Translations under genes and position numbers: made by a program | Notes under the pieces: generated by a model | The model's input: the letters and a program-made list of their open reading frames with translations, nothing else | What the model was told of the DNA's origin: nothing | Databases searched by the model: none | In this document: one piece after another, positions 1 through 12,400 of the stretch | Layout: each line of letters opens with the position of its first letter | Position numbering within the stretch: position 1 is the first letter of the stretch | NCBI GenBank assembly: GCA_963989385.1 | Contig: OZ022499.1 | Span: 33,162,993 to 33,226,992, forward strand | DNA: 64,000 bases | From: Ctena decussata | Lineage: Eukaryota > Mollusca > Bivalvia > Lucinida > Lucinidae | Direction: 5' to 3'

Positions 1-37
1 ATTGTATGTGTTTAGCTTATTAGAATTAGTGGTATTA

Positions 38-315
38 TTTTATCAGGGTGGGGAAAGAATGGGCCGGCCCAGTTTTTCCCCACCTCCATCAGGAGACGAA
101 TTTCATGTTAACATAATTCTTTTGGGACAAAATTAATATGACCAGGTTTTCCCAAACCCCCAACACTGATAAAAAAAAAAAATTATAAAAAAATCAAGGT
201 GGGGAAAAAACTGACTGGGTGGGGAAAAAACTGACTAGTCAGTTTCTTCCCCGGGGAAGAACTGGGCCGGCCCGTTTCTTCCCCGGGGAAAAAACTGACT
301 GGGGGGAAAAAACGG
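38..315. repeat. Cluster of short GC-rich palindromes with GGTGGGGAAA arms
   Basis: Two copies of a unit built on GGTGGGGAAAAAACTGAC flank stacked perfect palindromes: GGGCCGGCCC (twice), TTCCCCGGGGAA (twice) and CTGACTAGTCAG. The first copy (about 48-93) is itself an inverted repeat around GGGCCGGCCC. The block abuts the end of a retrotransposon tail. Family unknown; probably a small foldback repeat. Confidence 0.6.
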
Positions 316-636
316 CCTGTTACACCGGTTCCACAAAACAACAGTCATTGGAAAAAAGGAATACCGGTAATAATCTGTAGTAGCATGTACCTGGCGGAAA
401 CTTAGTGGATGCATGTGACGAGATAATCTGATGGGACGCTCAAAATATGAAGGCATTGGCACGGCAACAAGACCATACGTGATCTTATAGAACATCGCGA
501 GGCAAGTATCATATCGGCGATTTTCTAAGGAGCGCCAACCGAGGTTACTCAGCATCTCAGTTACACTATCATACGAGGAAGTCTTCACTTGTCGCTCACT
601 CCGTAAGGTATTTTTTCCCCGAAGTGCAACCATCAT
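235..636 (-). pseudogene. C-terminal tail of a non-LTR retrotransposon reverse transcriptase
   Basis: A 133-codon open frame. Its central part (about 300-560) reads LGWRSLENRRYDTCLAMFYK and then YSFFPMTVVLWNR. This is the pattern found after the catalytic core in CR1/L2/Jockey-type reverse transcriptases (L-W-x-L-x-x-R-R ... MFYKI ... Y-Y-x-Y-S-F-F-P-x-T-v-x-x-W-N). The catalytic motifs are absent. The last ~30 codons run into the palindromic repeat, so this is a 5'-truncated fragment, not a gene. It is unlike the long reverse transcriptase at 10.6 kb. Confidence 0.75.
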
Positions 637-1974
637 ATTTCAATTCTCATATCGACGTTACCCCCGCACCTCAGTGGAACGAATCCATAGCCGCAGTAAC
701 GGGGTGCCGAGCGTCCGTCCAAAGTGCAAACTACACTGAACGCCAAAAGAAATGCATACAAGTTTAGGTTCAGTTTTCTTCTGTCAGCTGATTTATGGTT
801 TTAAATCATATATAGCATAAAACACTACTGATGTCTGCCAACAATATAAACTTATTTTCTTGCAAAATTAAACTTGGATTAAAGAGTTATCTCAATTTAT
901 CATGAAACATTCAAAGTTGTTGTAAGAGTTGTCTTTCCTTTGGCGGCATAACAAATTGTTTCCACAACACGACTCTGATGTGTGGTTATGAAAAAAACAT
1001 AGGTTTTATTACCAGGGTATTCTTCTTAGGAGTATGACAGTAGTTTGAAGTTGAACACTTGTCAAATTATCTCCCTTGCAATTAAACAAATAGCAAAATG
1101 GAAAGTCCAATGACACCATAAGTTCTGCAGTGCTGCGAAAAAATTCTTTGCAAACCTCTTCAGTTTACTCTTGTTAATTCATTTAACCTCTTCGTATAAA
1201 ACGGTTTCTGTTCTTTTCAAGAAATACAGGGTGTTAAAATGTCTATGGAAATCCAATGGTAAGCCAGTGTTTCTGTTTCTACTGCCAACTTTCACCTGAT
1301 TGTTTCTCTAAAACACAAGATTCGACTGCTTTGATTTTTTCGCTGTTTCTTACCCTTGCCGCGGACATTATGTCTGGAGAAAATAATCAGCTGAGCATTA
1401 TAAGGAAATTAAAATTCAGCCTCTGAAAGTATGGTGACTTTAAGTTTAACCCCATCACAAAAACAAGTGTTCTGGTCTCTAAAGTTTATGGAATATCGAT
1501 GCGTTAAGGTGCTCATTCTGTCGGAATATCATAAACAAAGAAACTCAAAATGTCTAAATAAGTGTATATACCTATACCTTCAAATAAATTGGGCGTATAC
1601 ATAGTATGCGTTTCTTTTGACGTTCAGTATATATCTGGATTATTATATATGGCCGACAACTATGAAAGTTTTGATATTTCTGTCTTGTGCATGGGTATAG
1701 TTTGTGTCAAAAACAGAATTTGAACATTGTTATATACATTTTTATCAGTTTTTACAGCTCTGAGTACCTTTAAACAAAACTTATTTGTTTATGAAAGAAG
1801 ATAAATAGATACACTGAAATAGAAATTTCAAGGGAGGCAAATCTGTATGAAATCTCAAGTATACCCTTTTGCAAAAGCTAGATTCTGTGCCAGACAGATA
1901 CCAAACTAATGATACAAATAGCAGTAATATAATAATAAATGAATAATTATAATAATTAAAGAAAGGAGTTTTTT
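637..1974. other. AT-rich stretch without recognisable gene
   Basis: No open frame with protein-like character and no convincing next exon of the minus-strand RCC1 gene is visible here. A ~55 bp piece at 638-692 recurs in the same orientation at 42837-42892, so at least this part is a dispersed repeat. Confidence 0.5.
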
Positions 1975-2012
1975 TGTGTGTGTGTGGGGGGGAGGGGGCG
2001 GGGTGCTTGGGG
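1975..2012. repeat. (TG)n followed by G-rich tract
   Basis: Short simple repeat: TGTGTGTGTGG followed by several G runs. Four or more G runs make a G-quadruplex possible on this strand, but length and purity are low. Confidence 0.6.
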
Positions 2013-2137
2013 GAGTAACTCAAAATTAAACTAAACAAACTATACTATAGTTCATGTTCTGTTTTAAAATAAAAAAAAATAAAGTAAAGTACATGAAACG
2101 ACGCATCAAAGTTGCCGTCAAAAAGTCTCCCTGATGG

Positions 2138-2416
2138 TTGGTTGGTTGGTTGGTTGATTTGATGCTTAACGTCCATGGTAAACAACTAAGGTCATGTCGG
2201 GACGGTCAGTTAACCTAACCACACTATTCCTGGGCAGGCTTAGATCTCCTAAGCGGTTAACCAGTACTAAGTGCACATACTTTCGCCAGTAACTGACAAC
2301 TGCCCTTCTTGAATCAGCGGAAGGAGAAACGAAAGTATGTGGCCAGACCGGGATTCAAACCCAGGACCTCTGACTTACGAGTCAGGTGCCCTACCGATTG
2401 CGCTAACCGGCCCGGC
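2138..2416 (-). mobile_element. tRNA-derived SINE (family 1), full-length copy with target duplication
   Basis: Read on the minus strand the element starts with a tRNA-like head. It has an A box (TAGCGCAATCGGTAGGGCA), an anticodon-stem-like CTGACTCGTAAGTCAG and a B box (GGTTTGAATCC). A ~200 bp body and a (CCAA)n tail follow. An 11-bp direct repeat, CTCCCTGATGG, flanks it at 2127-2137 and 2417-2427. Length is 279 bp, identical to the copy at 42.9 kb. It is mobilised by a LINE in trans and transcribed from its internal polymerase III promoter (family knowledge). Confidence 0.9.
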
Positions 2417-2427
2417 CTCCCTGATGG

Positions 2428-5182
2428 AGAACTCAATCTCCCTGAAATGAAATCCAAATCTCCCACATGGTCATCGGGAGTTCATCACATGTATGGTGAC
2501 CTAGTTTTTGACCTGACATGGCCCAGTTTCAAATCAGGTCTAGATTTCATAAAAATAAACATTCTGACAAAGTTTCATGTAGATTATATCATAACTGTGC
2601 CCTAAAGAGTGTACACAACGTTTTTCTAAGATTTGACCTAGTGTTTGACCCCACATGACCCAGTATCAAAGTTGGTCTAGATTTCATTCAGATAAACTTT
2701 CTGACCATGTTTCATGATGATTGGATCGTAACTGTGCCCTCTGATTCATTCTAAGATTTATTTCTATTTTTAGCTCTGGCGGCCATTTTGTACAGCAGAG
2801 TGGAACCGTTTCAGCAATTTTTGTGTAGAACCATGAGTCAAACACCTCTGTGAAATTATTGTGAAATCCAGCCATTGGCTTTAGAGGAGGCGTCGTTTAA
2901 AGGTTTTTCTATATTTAGCTCTGGTGGCCATTTTGTTCAGCAGAGCTGAACCATTTTCGCAATTTTGGTAGAGGGTCTCCTAAGGAACATTTCTGTGAAA
3001 TTATTTCAAAATCCGTCCAGCACTTTTGGAGGCGAAGTCGTTTAAAGGTTTTTCTATTTTTAGCTCTGGCGGCCATATTGTTCAGCCGAGCGGAACCGGT
3101 AGAGCAATTTTGGTAGCAGGACTCCTAGGGAACATTTCTGTGAAATTATTTCAAAATCTACCCAGCAGTTTTGGACGCGAAGTCGTTTCAAGTTTTTTTC
3201 TATTTTTAGCTCTGGTGGCCATTTTATTCAGCAAAGCGGAACCGTTTTAGAGAATTTCGGTAGAAGGAGTCTTAAGGAACATTTCTGTGAAATTATTTCA
3301 AAATCTGCCCAGCAGTTTTTGGAGGCAAAGTTGTTTAAAGGTTTTTCTATTTTTAGCTCTGGCTGCCATATTGTTCAGCAAAGCGGAACAGGTAGAGCAA
3401 TTTTGGTAGAGGGTGTCCTAAGAAACATTTCTGTGAAATTATTTCAAAATCTGCCCAGTAGTTTTGGAGGAGAAGTTGTTTAAAGGTTTTTCTATTTTTA
3501 GCTCTGGCGGCCATATTGTTCAGGGGAGCGGAACCATTTGAGAAATTTTGGTTAAGGGCCTCTGAAGAAACATTTCTGTGAAATTATTTCAAAATCTGCC
3601 CAGCAATTTAGGAGAAGTCGTTTCAAGGTTTTTCTATTTTTAGCTCTGGCGGCCATATTGTTCAGCGGAGCGGAACTGTTTGAGCAATTTTGGTTAAGTG
3701 CCTCCTAAGGAACATTTCTGTGAAATTATTTAAAAATCCGTCCAGCACTTTTGGAGGCGAAGTCGTTTAAAGGTTTTTCTATTTTTAGCTCTGGTGGCCA
3801 TTTTGTTCAGCAGAGCTAAACCATTTTAGCAATTTTGGTAGAGGGTCTCCTAAGGAACATTTCTGTGAAATTATTTCAAAATCTTCCCAGCAGTTTTGGA
3901 GGAGAAGTCGTTTAAAGGATTTTCTATTTTTAGCTCTGGCAGCCATATTGTTCAGCCGAGCGGAACCGGTAGAGCAATTTTGGTAGCAGGACTCCTAGGG
4001 AACATTTCTGTGAAATTATTTCAAAATCTACCCAGCAGTTTTGGAGGCGAAGTCATTTCAAGTTTTTTTCTATTTCTAGCTCTGGCGGCCATTTTATTCA
4101 GCGGAGGGCATAGTTTTAGGAAATTTCGGTAGAGGGAGTCTTAAGGAACATTTCTGTGAAATTATTTCAAAATCTGCCCAGCAGTTTTGGAGGCAAAGTC
4201 GTTTAAAGGTTTTTCTATTTTTAGCTCTGGCGGCCATATTGTTCAGCGGAGCGGAACCATTTGAGAAATTTTGGTTAAAGGCCTCCGTAGAAACATTTCT
4301 GTGAAATTATTTCAAAATCTGCCAAGCAGTTTTTGAGGTGAAGTCGTTTAAAGGTTTTTCTATTTTTAGCTCTGGCGGCCATTTTGTTCAGCCGAGCTGA
4401 CTCGTTTTAGCAATTTTGGTAGAGGGTCTCCTAAGAAACATTTCTGTGAAATTATTTCAAAATCTGCCCAGCAATTTTGGAGGAGAAGTCGTTTAAAGGT
4501 TTTTCTATTTTTAGCTCTGGCGGCCATATTGTTCAGCGGAGCGGAACCATTTGAGCAATTTTGGTTAAGTTCCTCCTAAGGAACGTTTCTGTGAAATTAT
4601 TTCAAAATCCGTCCAGCACTTTTGGAGGCCAAGTCGTTTAAAGGTTTTTCTATTTTTAGCTCTGGTGGCCATTTTGTTCAGCGGAGCGGAACCGTTTGAG
4701 CAATTTTGGTAAAAGGTCTCCTAAGAAACATTTCTGTGAAAATACATCAAAATCTGCCCAGCAGTTTTGGAGAAGTCATTTAAAGGTTTTTCTATTTTTA
4801 GCTCTGGTGGCCATTTTGTTCAGCGGAGCGGAACCGTTTGAGCAATTTTGGTAAAAGGCCTCCTAAGGAACATTTCTGTGAAATTATTTCAAAATCTGCC
4901 AAGCAGTTTTGGAGGAGAAGTCGTTTAAAGGTTTTTTCTATTTTTAGCTCTGGCGGCCATATTGTTCAGTGGAGCGGAACCGTTTTAGCAATTTTGGTAA
5001 AGAGTCCCCCAAGGAACATTTCTGTGAAATTATTTCAAAATCCGTTTAGATGTTTTGGAGAAGAAGTCGTTTAAAGCAAAAGTTGACGACGGACGAACGA
5101 CTGACGACAGACGAACGACTGACGACGGACAAAGACCGATCACAATAGCTCACCTTGAGCACTTCGTGCTCAGGTGAGCTAA
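2428..5182 (+). repeat. Tandem-repeat element: ~145 bp unit, about 16 copies
   Basis: A unit beginning AGCTCTGGCGGCCATATTGT recurs at 2772, 2917, 3062, 3207, 3355, 3500, 3642, 3787, 3932, 4078, 4223, 4368, 4513, 4658, 4800 and 4946. Spacing averages 145 bp. Degenerate ~160 bp units lie before it (2480-2740). The array ends in a short ACGGACGAACGACTGACGAC-type tract and a palindromic AGCTCACC...GGTGAGCT segment with an A-run. This is the architecture of bivalve non-autonomous elements with a central array. Open frames inside are not conserved between units because 145 is not a multiple of three. Confidence 0.9.
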
Positions 5183-5890
5183 AAAAAAAAGCCTGAAATT
5201 TCCTTGTTAAGGTCTCAACACCATCACTGATTATTTTTCTCCTCCATTTTACTTACTAAAACAGAATATTGATTCAAGATTAAATGCAAACTTTTTGTTC
5301 TGACAAGGTTGCTATATGATATCCTCCACTTCAAAATTCCCTGACTTTTCCCTGATTTTTCCCTGACAGTTTACAGTTCTTCATGCCTTTTTAGGAAACC
5401 CAAAATTGATTTTACTCTTTACTTTATCAGTGCCAACTGTACCGCTTAAAAATTGGAGGTTACTCTTAAAGGAAAGAATCTGCACCCCGAGGGAGTAAAT
5501 TCTTTCCTCCCCCGGGCTACAGAGAGATGTGCCAGGACTATCTCTCTAGACAGTACATCCCTTCCCTTGAGCAGATTAAGTATATTTTCCGAAGACTGGC
5601 ATAGCCATAAATTTTCAAATTCCCTGCATTTTTCCCAATTTTTCAAGTCCTTTCAAAATTTTCCCTAACCAACCACAAATTCCCTGACTTTTCCCTGATC
5701 TGAAAATAATTCGTTATCCAGATATTTTTCCCTCACTGTGGCAACCCTGGTTCAGGCTATTTCTGCTTCAAAGATATATGCATGCAGCCTCATTGCATTT
5801 TCATCCATATCTCAACATGTTTTGCAAATGAAAAACAACACAAGGGAGAACTTAAGATATATCAAGCTAGTAGTTGTAATCTACATATTA
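5183..5890. other. Non-coding, with short CCCTGA repeats and a hairpin-MITE fragment
   Basis: Variants of TTCCCTGACTTTTCCCTGAT occur at about 5337-5362 and 5675-5705. A partial hairpin MITE (the AAAGGAAAGAATYTGC motif family) lies at about 5450-5535. No exon is seen. Confidence 0.4.
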
Positions 5891-5894
5891 AAAG

Positions 5895-6290
5895 GAGCAT
5901 AAGGTGTATGGGTCAACCTCCACGTTTTTCAGCCATTTATAGAAAAGGAAACACATTTTGTGACTTCCTGTTTCCATCTCTGGATGGCACAGACATAAAT
6001 GGGATCAACTCTTAAAGGAAAGAATTTGCTCTTAGAAGAGCAAATTCTTTCCTTTATGAGTTGACCTATTCATTTTAACGGCTACACCTTTTCAAAGGGA
6101 GACAATTTAAGTGGTTTACTATTGGCTTCCAAGAAAGGAAAGTCCCCACTCAAAATAAAGTCTGCTCTTAAAGAAAAGAATCTGCTCCCCTTCAGGCAAA
6201 CTCTAAGAGTTGACTCCCATTAAGAAGGGAGGTAAAGGTGACAGATGAAAATAAAACTACAGAGTTACTTCCTCTGAAAGTATATCTGTT
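5895..6290. mobile_element. Hairpin MITE (family H), long copy
   Basis: The copy starts AAGGTGTATGGGT and ends with a complementary CACTT-like end. Its centre is a near-perfect hairpin: CTCTTAAAGGAAAGAATTTG facing CAAATTCTTTCCTTTATGAG at about 6008-6064. The same family recurs at least fifteen times in the window. The right arm carries an internal duplication (6110-6230). No coding capacity; presumably mobilised by an unseen transposase. Confidence 0.75.
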
Positions 6291-6327
6291 CACTTCAAAC
6301 TATTAAACTCTAACAATAAAATCTTAC

Positions 6328-6462
6328 ATTGTGGAAAAACTTTGTTGCTATGGCAATGACCTTCTCTGTCTGTATTGTGACCTTCACCAGCAAGGATTGT
6401 TTCTGTGTGTTCCCCTGGCCAAGCTGGCCAAAGAATCCACTACCAAATGCATAAACATCACC
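6328..6462 (-). CDS. Exon 20 of the RCC1 gene: RCC1 repeat
   Basis: 135 nt, phase 0 at both ends, acceptor CTCATAG and donor GTAAGA. It encodes GDVYAFGSGFFGQLGQGN, the classic RCC1 blade signature (G-x-V-x-x-x-G-x-G-x-x-G-Q-L-G-x-G), then KVIAIATKFFHN, the start of the next blade. The donor shows the gene continues to the left. The intron before it is about 8 kb, the longest of the visible gene apart from the first. Confidence 0.88.
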
Positions 6463-9400
6463 CTATGAGCAGATAATTGAAACCATTTAAATACACACAT
6501 GTGCCACCACTTTTATAACAACTGGAATTTAGAATGAATACATGTATAAGTCGATGAGACTACAAAGTTATACACTGTTATTACTGACTGTCTATCCACT
6601 AGTACCATATACATTTATTGAATAGTCTCTGATAGTACTCAGATATATTGTTGTATTAAATAGATAGTATTCATTTTCAGTGTCTATTTTACAGTCTTTG
6701 TATCTTTGAACTCGAAACAACCACCAGTGTAAGATTCTGTTTATCATATGACCCTTTAAAATGAGAGTTAAACGCCCTCAAACTGGACAATAAGAAATTT
6801 CCATACGAAAACGCATTGTTGAGATGGACATTGGCAATGACGTTAGATGTACCCGCCAAAGTGTTATTACAAGTGTGGTCATATGATTTTTATGACACAA
6901 TGTACTGTCCTGTCGGCTTATTCGGCGCAACTGCTTATTCGGCGCACGTTATGTAACGTCATTTACCGTTAAACACGTGTTGATAATTTGTGTCGGCTGT
7001 TTTCCAAGAAGTCTTTCAAGCGGAGAAATTTATATGCAGTAAAGAAGATAATTTCTGGCCAGAGGGGCTAGTTGCACTTGGTTTTATGCAGATATTTGCA
7101 GTTGTCATGTGACAAATGTTCTTGCAGCTCGGCATATGAAGTTGAATACACACCGTATTTCGCAACCTTTGCTTACAAACACAGTGGCTCTGAGTACACA
7201 TCACGAATGTAGGTCAACTCATTTCAGCAGCATTTGTAAATAATAATTGTCACTCTTTGCATGCCTTGCATAATTGCACATAGTAAAGAAGTGAATTATA
7301 AAATTACTCACTCAGCTAATGTCCAAAGGATCATGATTTAACAGTGCTAAAGCACATAATTATTGACACTTTCCACAAGCTCCTTCTGCAGCAATTCTAC
7401 AGCCCATGGAGTGATGTTATGATTATAGTCTGTTTCACAAATGTAGCCCATTATTTATGTCAGGAATAAGACATTTTCAGAAGCTGCGTCGAATTGGCCG
7501 ACAAAAACGGGGTCCCTCGTGCACAATGGTACATGAGTTTTGAGTTTCTTTTCATGTAATGATCAATACCAGATGGTGGATTTTTTTAGATGAGGGTGAT
7601 AATTGAACTTTATAAACACAATATCTGTTGTTTATTTATTTATTGTTCTTATTTACACAGTTAATGATCCTTTGCTTAAGTGCGCCGAATAGGCCGACAG
7701 CAATGTAATCCACTGAATAACAGTGACGTCATCTGATAAATCATGTTATAGGCAGTCTTTCTCATTGTGTATTGTCATGCCATCTCAAAACAAAATTTCC
7801 ATCTTTCATCTTATCATGATGGTGATGCCACATTCTTCAGGTCTTGTATGAAAATGCTACTGAATCCATGCAACTGCAATCATTACAAGTAAATATACAA
7901 ATGATCTTTGCACTTTAACCAGTATCTATCAGTATAACTTAAGATCATACTGCCTTCCATTATCCAGGGACTGCAAGTTTTTTTTTTTCTGTTTATGGCA
8001 TATGGGCCCATTCACATTTTTGTTTATGACTTATAGGCCTACTTACTATTTTGTTCATGACATATACGGTAGTTCTTCTAAAATTTCGAACAGAAAAAAA
8101 TAATTATTTTATTTGCTGTCCGAAATTTTAGAAATTACGATTTCGCATTTTTGTCAGTGCTCGAAATTTTAGAGTTTGTACATTACCGCGGTATTTCGGA
8201 CTCAGCAGGAACAGGTTATATCACAGTGCACTATGCGAGAATAAATCATATCTCCCGGCAGGTCACAGCGGGAACCTTGTTAAGAAGTACTTATCTTCAC
8301 AGCAGGTGTAATCTCAAAATGAAAGAAAATCATGTCAGTCTAATGTGGCCTAATTAAATCTGACCGTTTATTTAATAATCGGCAGACCGTTACATGTTCA
8401 ATAGAAGGACAGCAGTCGTGTGCCACTGACAGATCAGGGGGGAAATATCTTGCACCCAACACGCATAACATAAAGGTTTTCTTTCAAAAGTGTGAGGTTG
8501 CCCTGAAAAAAAGGCTGTTTTGTATGTAGCAGGACCGTCTGCCGCATTTAGATTTTTTTTTCAGTCTGCTTTTACGTCCTTTCCCTTGAAAGTATATAAT
8601 GGCATGGCACCTCTAAGCCGCCTCTCAACTTCTGATAAAGTACTTGCCAGCAACGATATCTCTTTGGGAACATGACCAACAGTCATCATGCCCCTTTTTA
8701 TTGTCTCCATGTAGTTCGCCATCATTCTCAGGCTCTGTATCTAGCGCCTCTGACTACCGGTTCCCAGTAGACCTCCACGAGACAAATTAGACATGCGGGG
8801 AAACCTCGTTTAGTGCCAGTCTTGCAATACACACCGTTTATACCGACACTAGAATTCGACAATCTCATGTACGCAAGTGAGTGTCGCGTTCTACAGGCGT
8901 ATGTTTGCCTTCAGTAGCCCGTACGGATGCAACCTACGCATGCCCAGACCGGGCGTCATTCGCTGGACGGGCTGTGAATGCCCCCAACCACAATGCGCAT
9001 GTGCGCAAGCAATCCGGGGCATGCGCAGTTGTTAGAATATATTTAAACACGATATCATGGTCAATACAAATAAAATTATTCACACAAGGTAATTTAATAA
9101 GGAAAAAGAAAAGATACTAGTGAATTCTCGATGAAATTTACCTTAACGTAATGTGCCCTAATAGATCGGAGTATCTTACGGCATGACATGAAAAGCCTGT
9201 GTGTCGGCACAGGCTGATCAGTGCAAATGTCCCATACACTGCGCATATGCGCAGGCTATCCTGGGCATGCGCAGTTGTAAATATAAAAAGGAAATCATGA
9301 TAAATACAAATATATACGCAAGTGTAATTTTAAATAATTTGCCCAAATAGATCAGAGGTATCCTACGGTATGACAAGAAAAGCTTGTATGTCGGCACAGG

Positions 9401-12400
9401 CTGATCAGTGATTCTCTTTTGACATAAACGATCTGGGAAGCCACAGTTTATGCGTTGAAAACTGTCAGTGAATTCCGGAGATTTGTAAGATTGTTCAGTG
9501 TTCGCAAATGTTTATATCATTTGCTAATCGGACATGTTCTAATGTCTTTGAACGCCGCATTTCAACACGGACTGTCTGTTTATTTATACGATTGCTGTCG
9601 CAGAAACTCGAAGCTGAAACTGTTTATGGTCAAATCAAGGACTCAGGCCAAATGTGCCAGTGGAAGTGCGAACTTTGAATGCAGAGACCGTGCATACAGC
9701 TGGTCGGTGCTCTCAGAGCATTTGCGCATGCGCTCGCACAGACAAGATACGACAAAGACGAATTTTTCGTTCTGGCAGTTTATATTCTTTTGCGACCCTG
9801 GTTTCTCATCTTACGTTCATGCATCTTTACCAAAAGTTAAAAGAAAAAAATGCTTACGTAGTTTGGCGCACGTGCACATTTCCCGCCCAAAAAAATAAAT
9901 TGCTGTGAGAAATGGCGCCTTATCGCATGTACGAAAAGCAAAGACCCACTTCAGCCTGCGCACCCCCCGCAACCTCGTTCTCGGTTTAATTTCTAGATTC
10001 CCATGATAGATTGTTGATGCGGACAGAAACCACGTTAATGTGACTGCACAGATGTGTAGGCTGATCCGGGTTTCGCTGTTCACATTAAGTGTAAAGCACA
10101 TTTTCCGATGCACGGCCCAAATACCAGGAGAAAAAAAATCCCGACTCGCATACTTTTCGCCGCCCGCGCTTTAACGCACGTGCAGAATAATGCTAGAATA
10201 TATGCAAGCAACAGTTCTCAGACTTTAAAGTATATCAATAATAAAAGATAGCCGAGATAATTAAAAACCGAGGTCGCATATTTTTGCTCGAAATTTTAGA
10301 AATTCACCTTTCCACTGATCGAAATTTTGGAGACCTTTCAGAAATTATTTTCGGGAATAATTTTAGGTGTCCGAAATTTTAGAGTGTGCGAAGTTTTAGA
10401 AGAATTACCGTAGTCTTATCTTTTTACTGGTTTATCTCTTAGCTGTCTGCAGACCTCCTGCGGCCCTTTTGTGCATGTTTTCCTTTATGCATTGAAACTC
10501 GAAGAGAAACAAGTTAAACGCGTTAAGGTGTATGAATAAACCTTCATGTTTTTCAACCATTTTTTATGAAGAGGAAAAACTTTTCTGATTGCTTCCTTGG
10601 ACATCAAAGCTCTCACAAAATGGGATCTACTCCTAAAGGAAAGAATTTGCTCCAAACAAAGCCAATACTGCCATTTTCTAAAAAAGAACAATATCAAACA
10701 TTCATTGAAAATAACAAAGGCAACCCCAGTAGTATATATAAAATCTTTCAGGAGGCAGGTGCAGGTAAAGGTCCACCGAGGCAGTCTAATGTAGGAACAA
10801 TTAAAAATGGTGATACTCATATTGAAGACCCTACAGAAATTGCAAACCAATTCAACGATTTTTTTGTTAATGTTGCTACAAAGTTAAAAGAGCCTGTTCT
10901 TAGTTCAACCCATGATAAACTAAAAGAGTTCTGTCAGTCAAAGCTGCCTTTTGATGTGAAATTTACAATTCCACAAATTCAAAAGGATAAAGTCTTAAAG
11001 TTTCTATCCACGATGGATGTAAGTAAAGCTACTGGTACTGACATGATAGGACCACGCTTATTGAAATTTGCCGCCCCATATATAGCTGAAGAAGTCACCT
11101 TTATTTGCAACCACAGTATCAATAACTCTGTTTTCCCTAACAAATGGAAGGAAGCTAAGGTTGCTCCCCTTTATAAAAATGGACCTCTTGAGGAAGTGAA
11201 TAATTATCGTCCCATATCAGTTTTGCCAGTCATGTCAAAAGTACTCGAAAAGCATGTTCATGACAGTCTTTCTGAATTTCTGCATGAATTTAATTTATTG
11301 CATAAAACCCAATCAGGCTTTCGTTCACAACATTCTTGTGAAACTGCTCTTGTAAATATGATAGATTCATGGTTAGATGCTATTGACAATGGCAAAATGA
11401 TTGGTGTTGTGCTGGTTGATTTTAAGAAGGCCTTTGACCTTGTAGATCATCATATACTTTTAGATAAACTCTCTGTATATGGCATAAGAGATGAAGCCTT
11501 AATGTGGTTTAAAACCTATCTCACACACAGAAAGCAACAGGTGTCAGTTAATAATTGTATGTCAGGTTTTAAACAAATTTCATATGGTGTACCACAAGGG
11601 TCTATTTTAGGACCACTTCTATTTCTACTTTTTATAAATGATTTGCCTTTGTACACAAAAAACGTGTGTACTGATCTTTACGCAGATGATACTACTTTGT
11701 ATGATATTCAGGATTCAATGGAACGGATTGAGGATAACTTACAGTCTGCTTTGAACAACCTTCATATATGGTGCAGAAATAATGGTATGATTCTTAATTC
11801 ATCAAAAACAAAAGTAATGCTTGTAACAACAACCCAAAAGCGGCAAAGACTCCATAATGAAAATCTTGCACTCAAGTTTAATAATGACTCCCTTAACATT
11901 ATTTCTAATGACAAAATCTTAGGTGTATTTGTTGACAACAACTTGAATTGGTCAGATCACATTAAACACTTATCTAGAAAAATTACTTCAAGCATTTGGC
12001 TCTTGTCTAAAATAAAAAAATTCTTGTCTCAACCTCATAGGGTTCAGTTCTACAAGTCATACATTCAGCCTCATATTGACTTTTGCAACACTGTCTGGGG
12101 AAGCTCTTCTGATACCAACAAACTCAAAATATTTAAATTGCAAAAACGTGCATGTAGGGTCATCCTTGATTATAATGTGGATGACATTCATGAAGCCATG
12201 AAAACCTTGAAGATCATGTCTGTTTATGATAGACTTTTTCTTAGAAAAGCTAAATTTATGTTTAAAGTTGCCAATAATATGACGCCTACATATATTTCGG
12301 AAAAGTTCACTTCAAGAAATAATGGTATAATGTTAAGGTCATCGACTGCTGGCTGTTTTGTCCCACCTAAGCCTAGGACAGAATATTTCAAGCATAGTTT

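Noticed and set aside
2341..2416. tRNA gene on the minus strand (also 31146-31219, 43134-43208, 61507-61575)
   Set aside because: Each is the head of a SINE with body, tail and target duplications. Acceptor-stem pairing and mature tRNA ends are not convincing.
3026..5074. Open frames of 74-78 codons with similar proteins (GFSIFSSGGHIVQ...)
   Set aside because: They are successive readings of the 145 bp tandem unit, which is not a multiple of three, so the frame is not kept. Similarity comes from the DNA repeat.
2428..5182. CRISPR array
   Set aside because: Units are contiguous ~145 bp repeats without unique spacers, in a eukaryotic genome.
9455..9898. 147-codon open frame, plus strand
   Set aside because: Lies inside a non-autonomous TIR element in CpG-rich sequence. 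Overlaps another frame, has no recognisable motif and no splice context.
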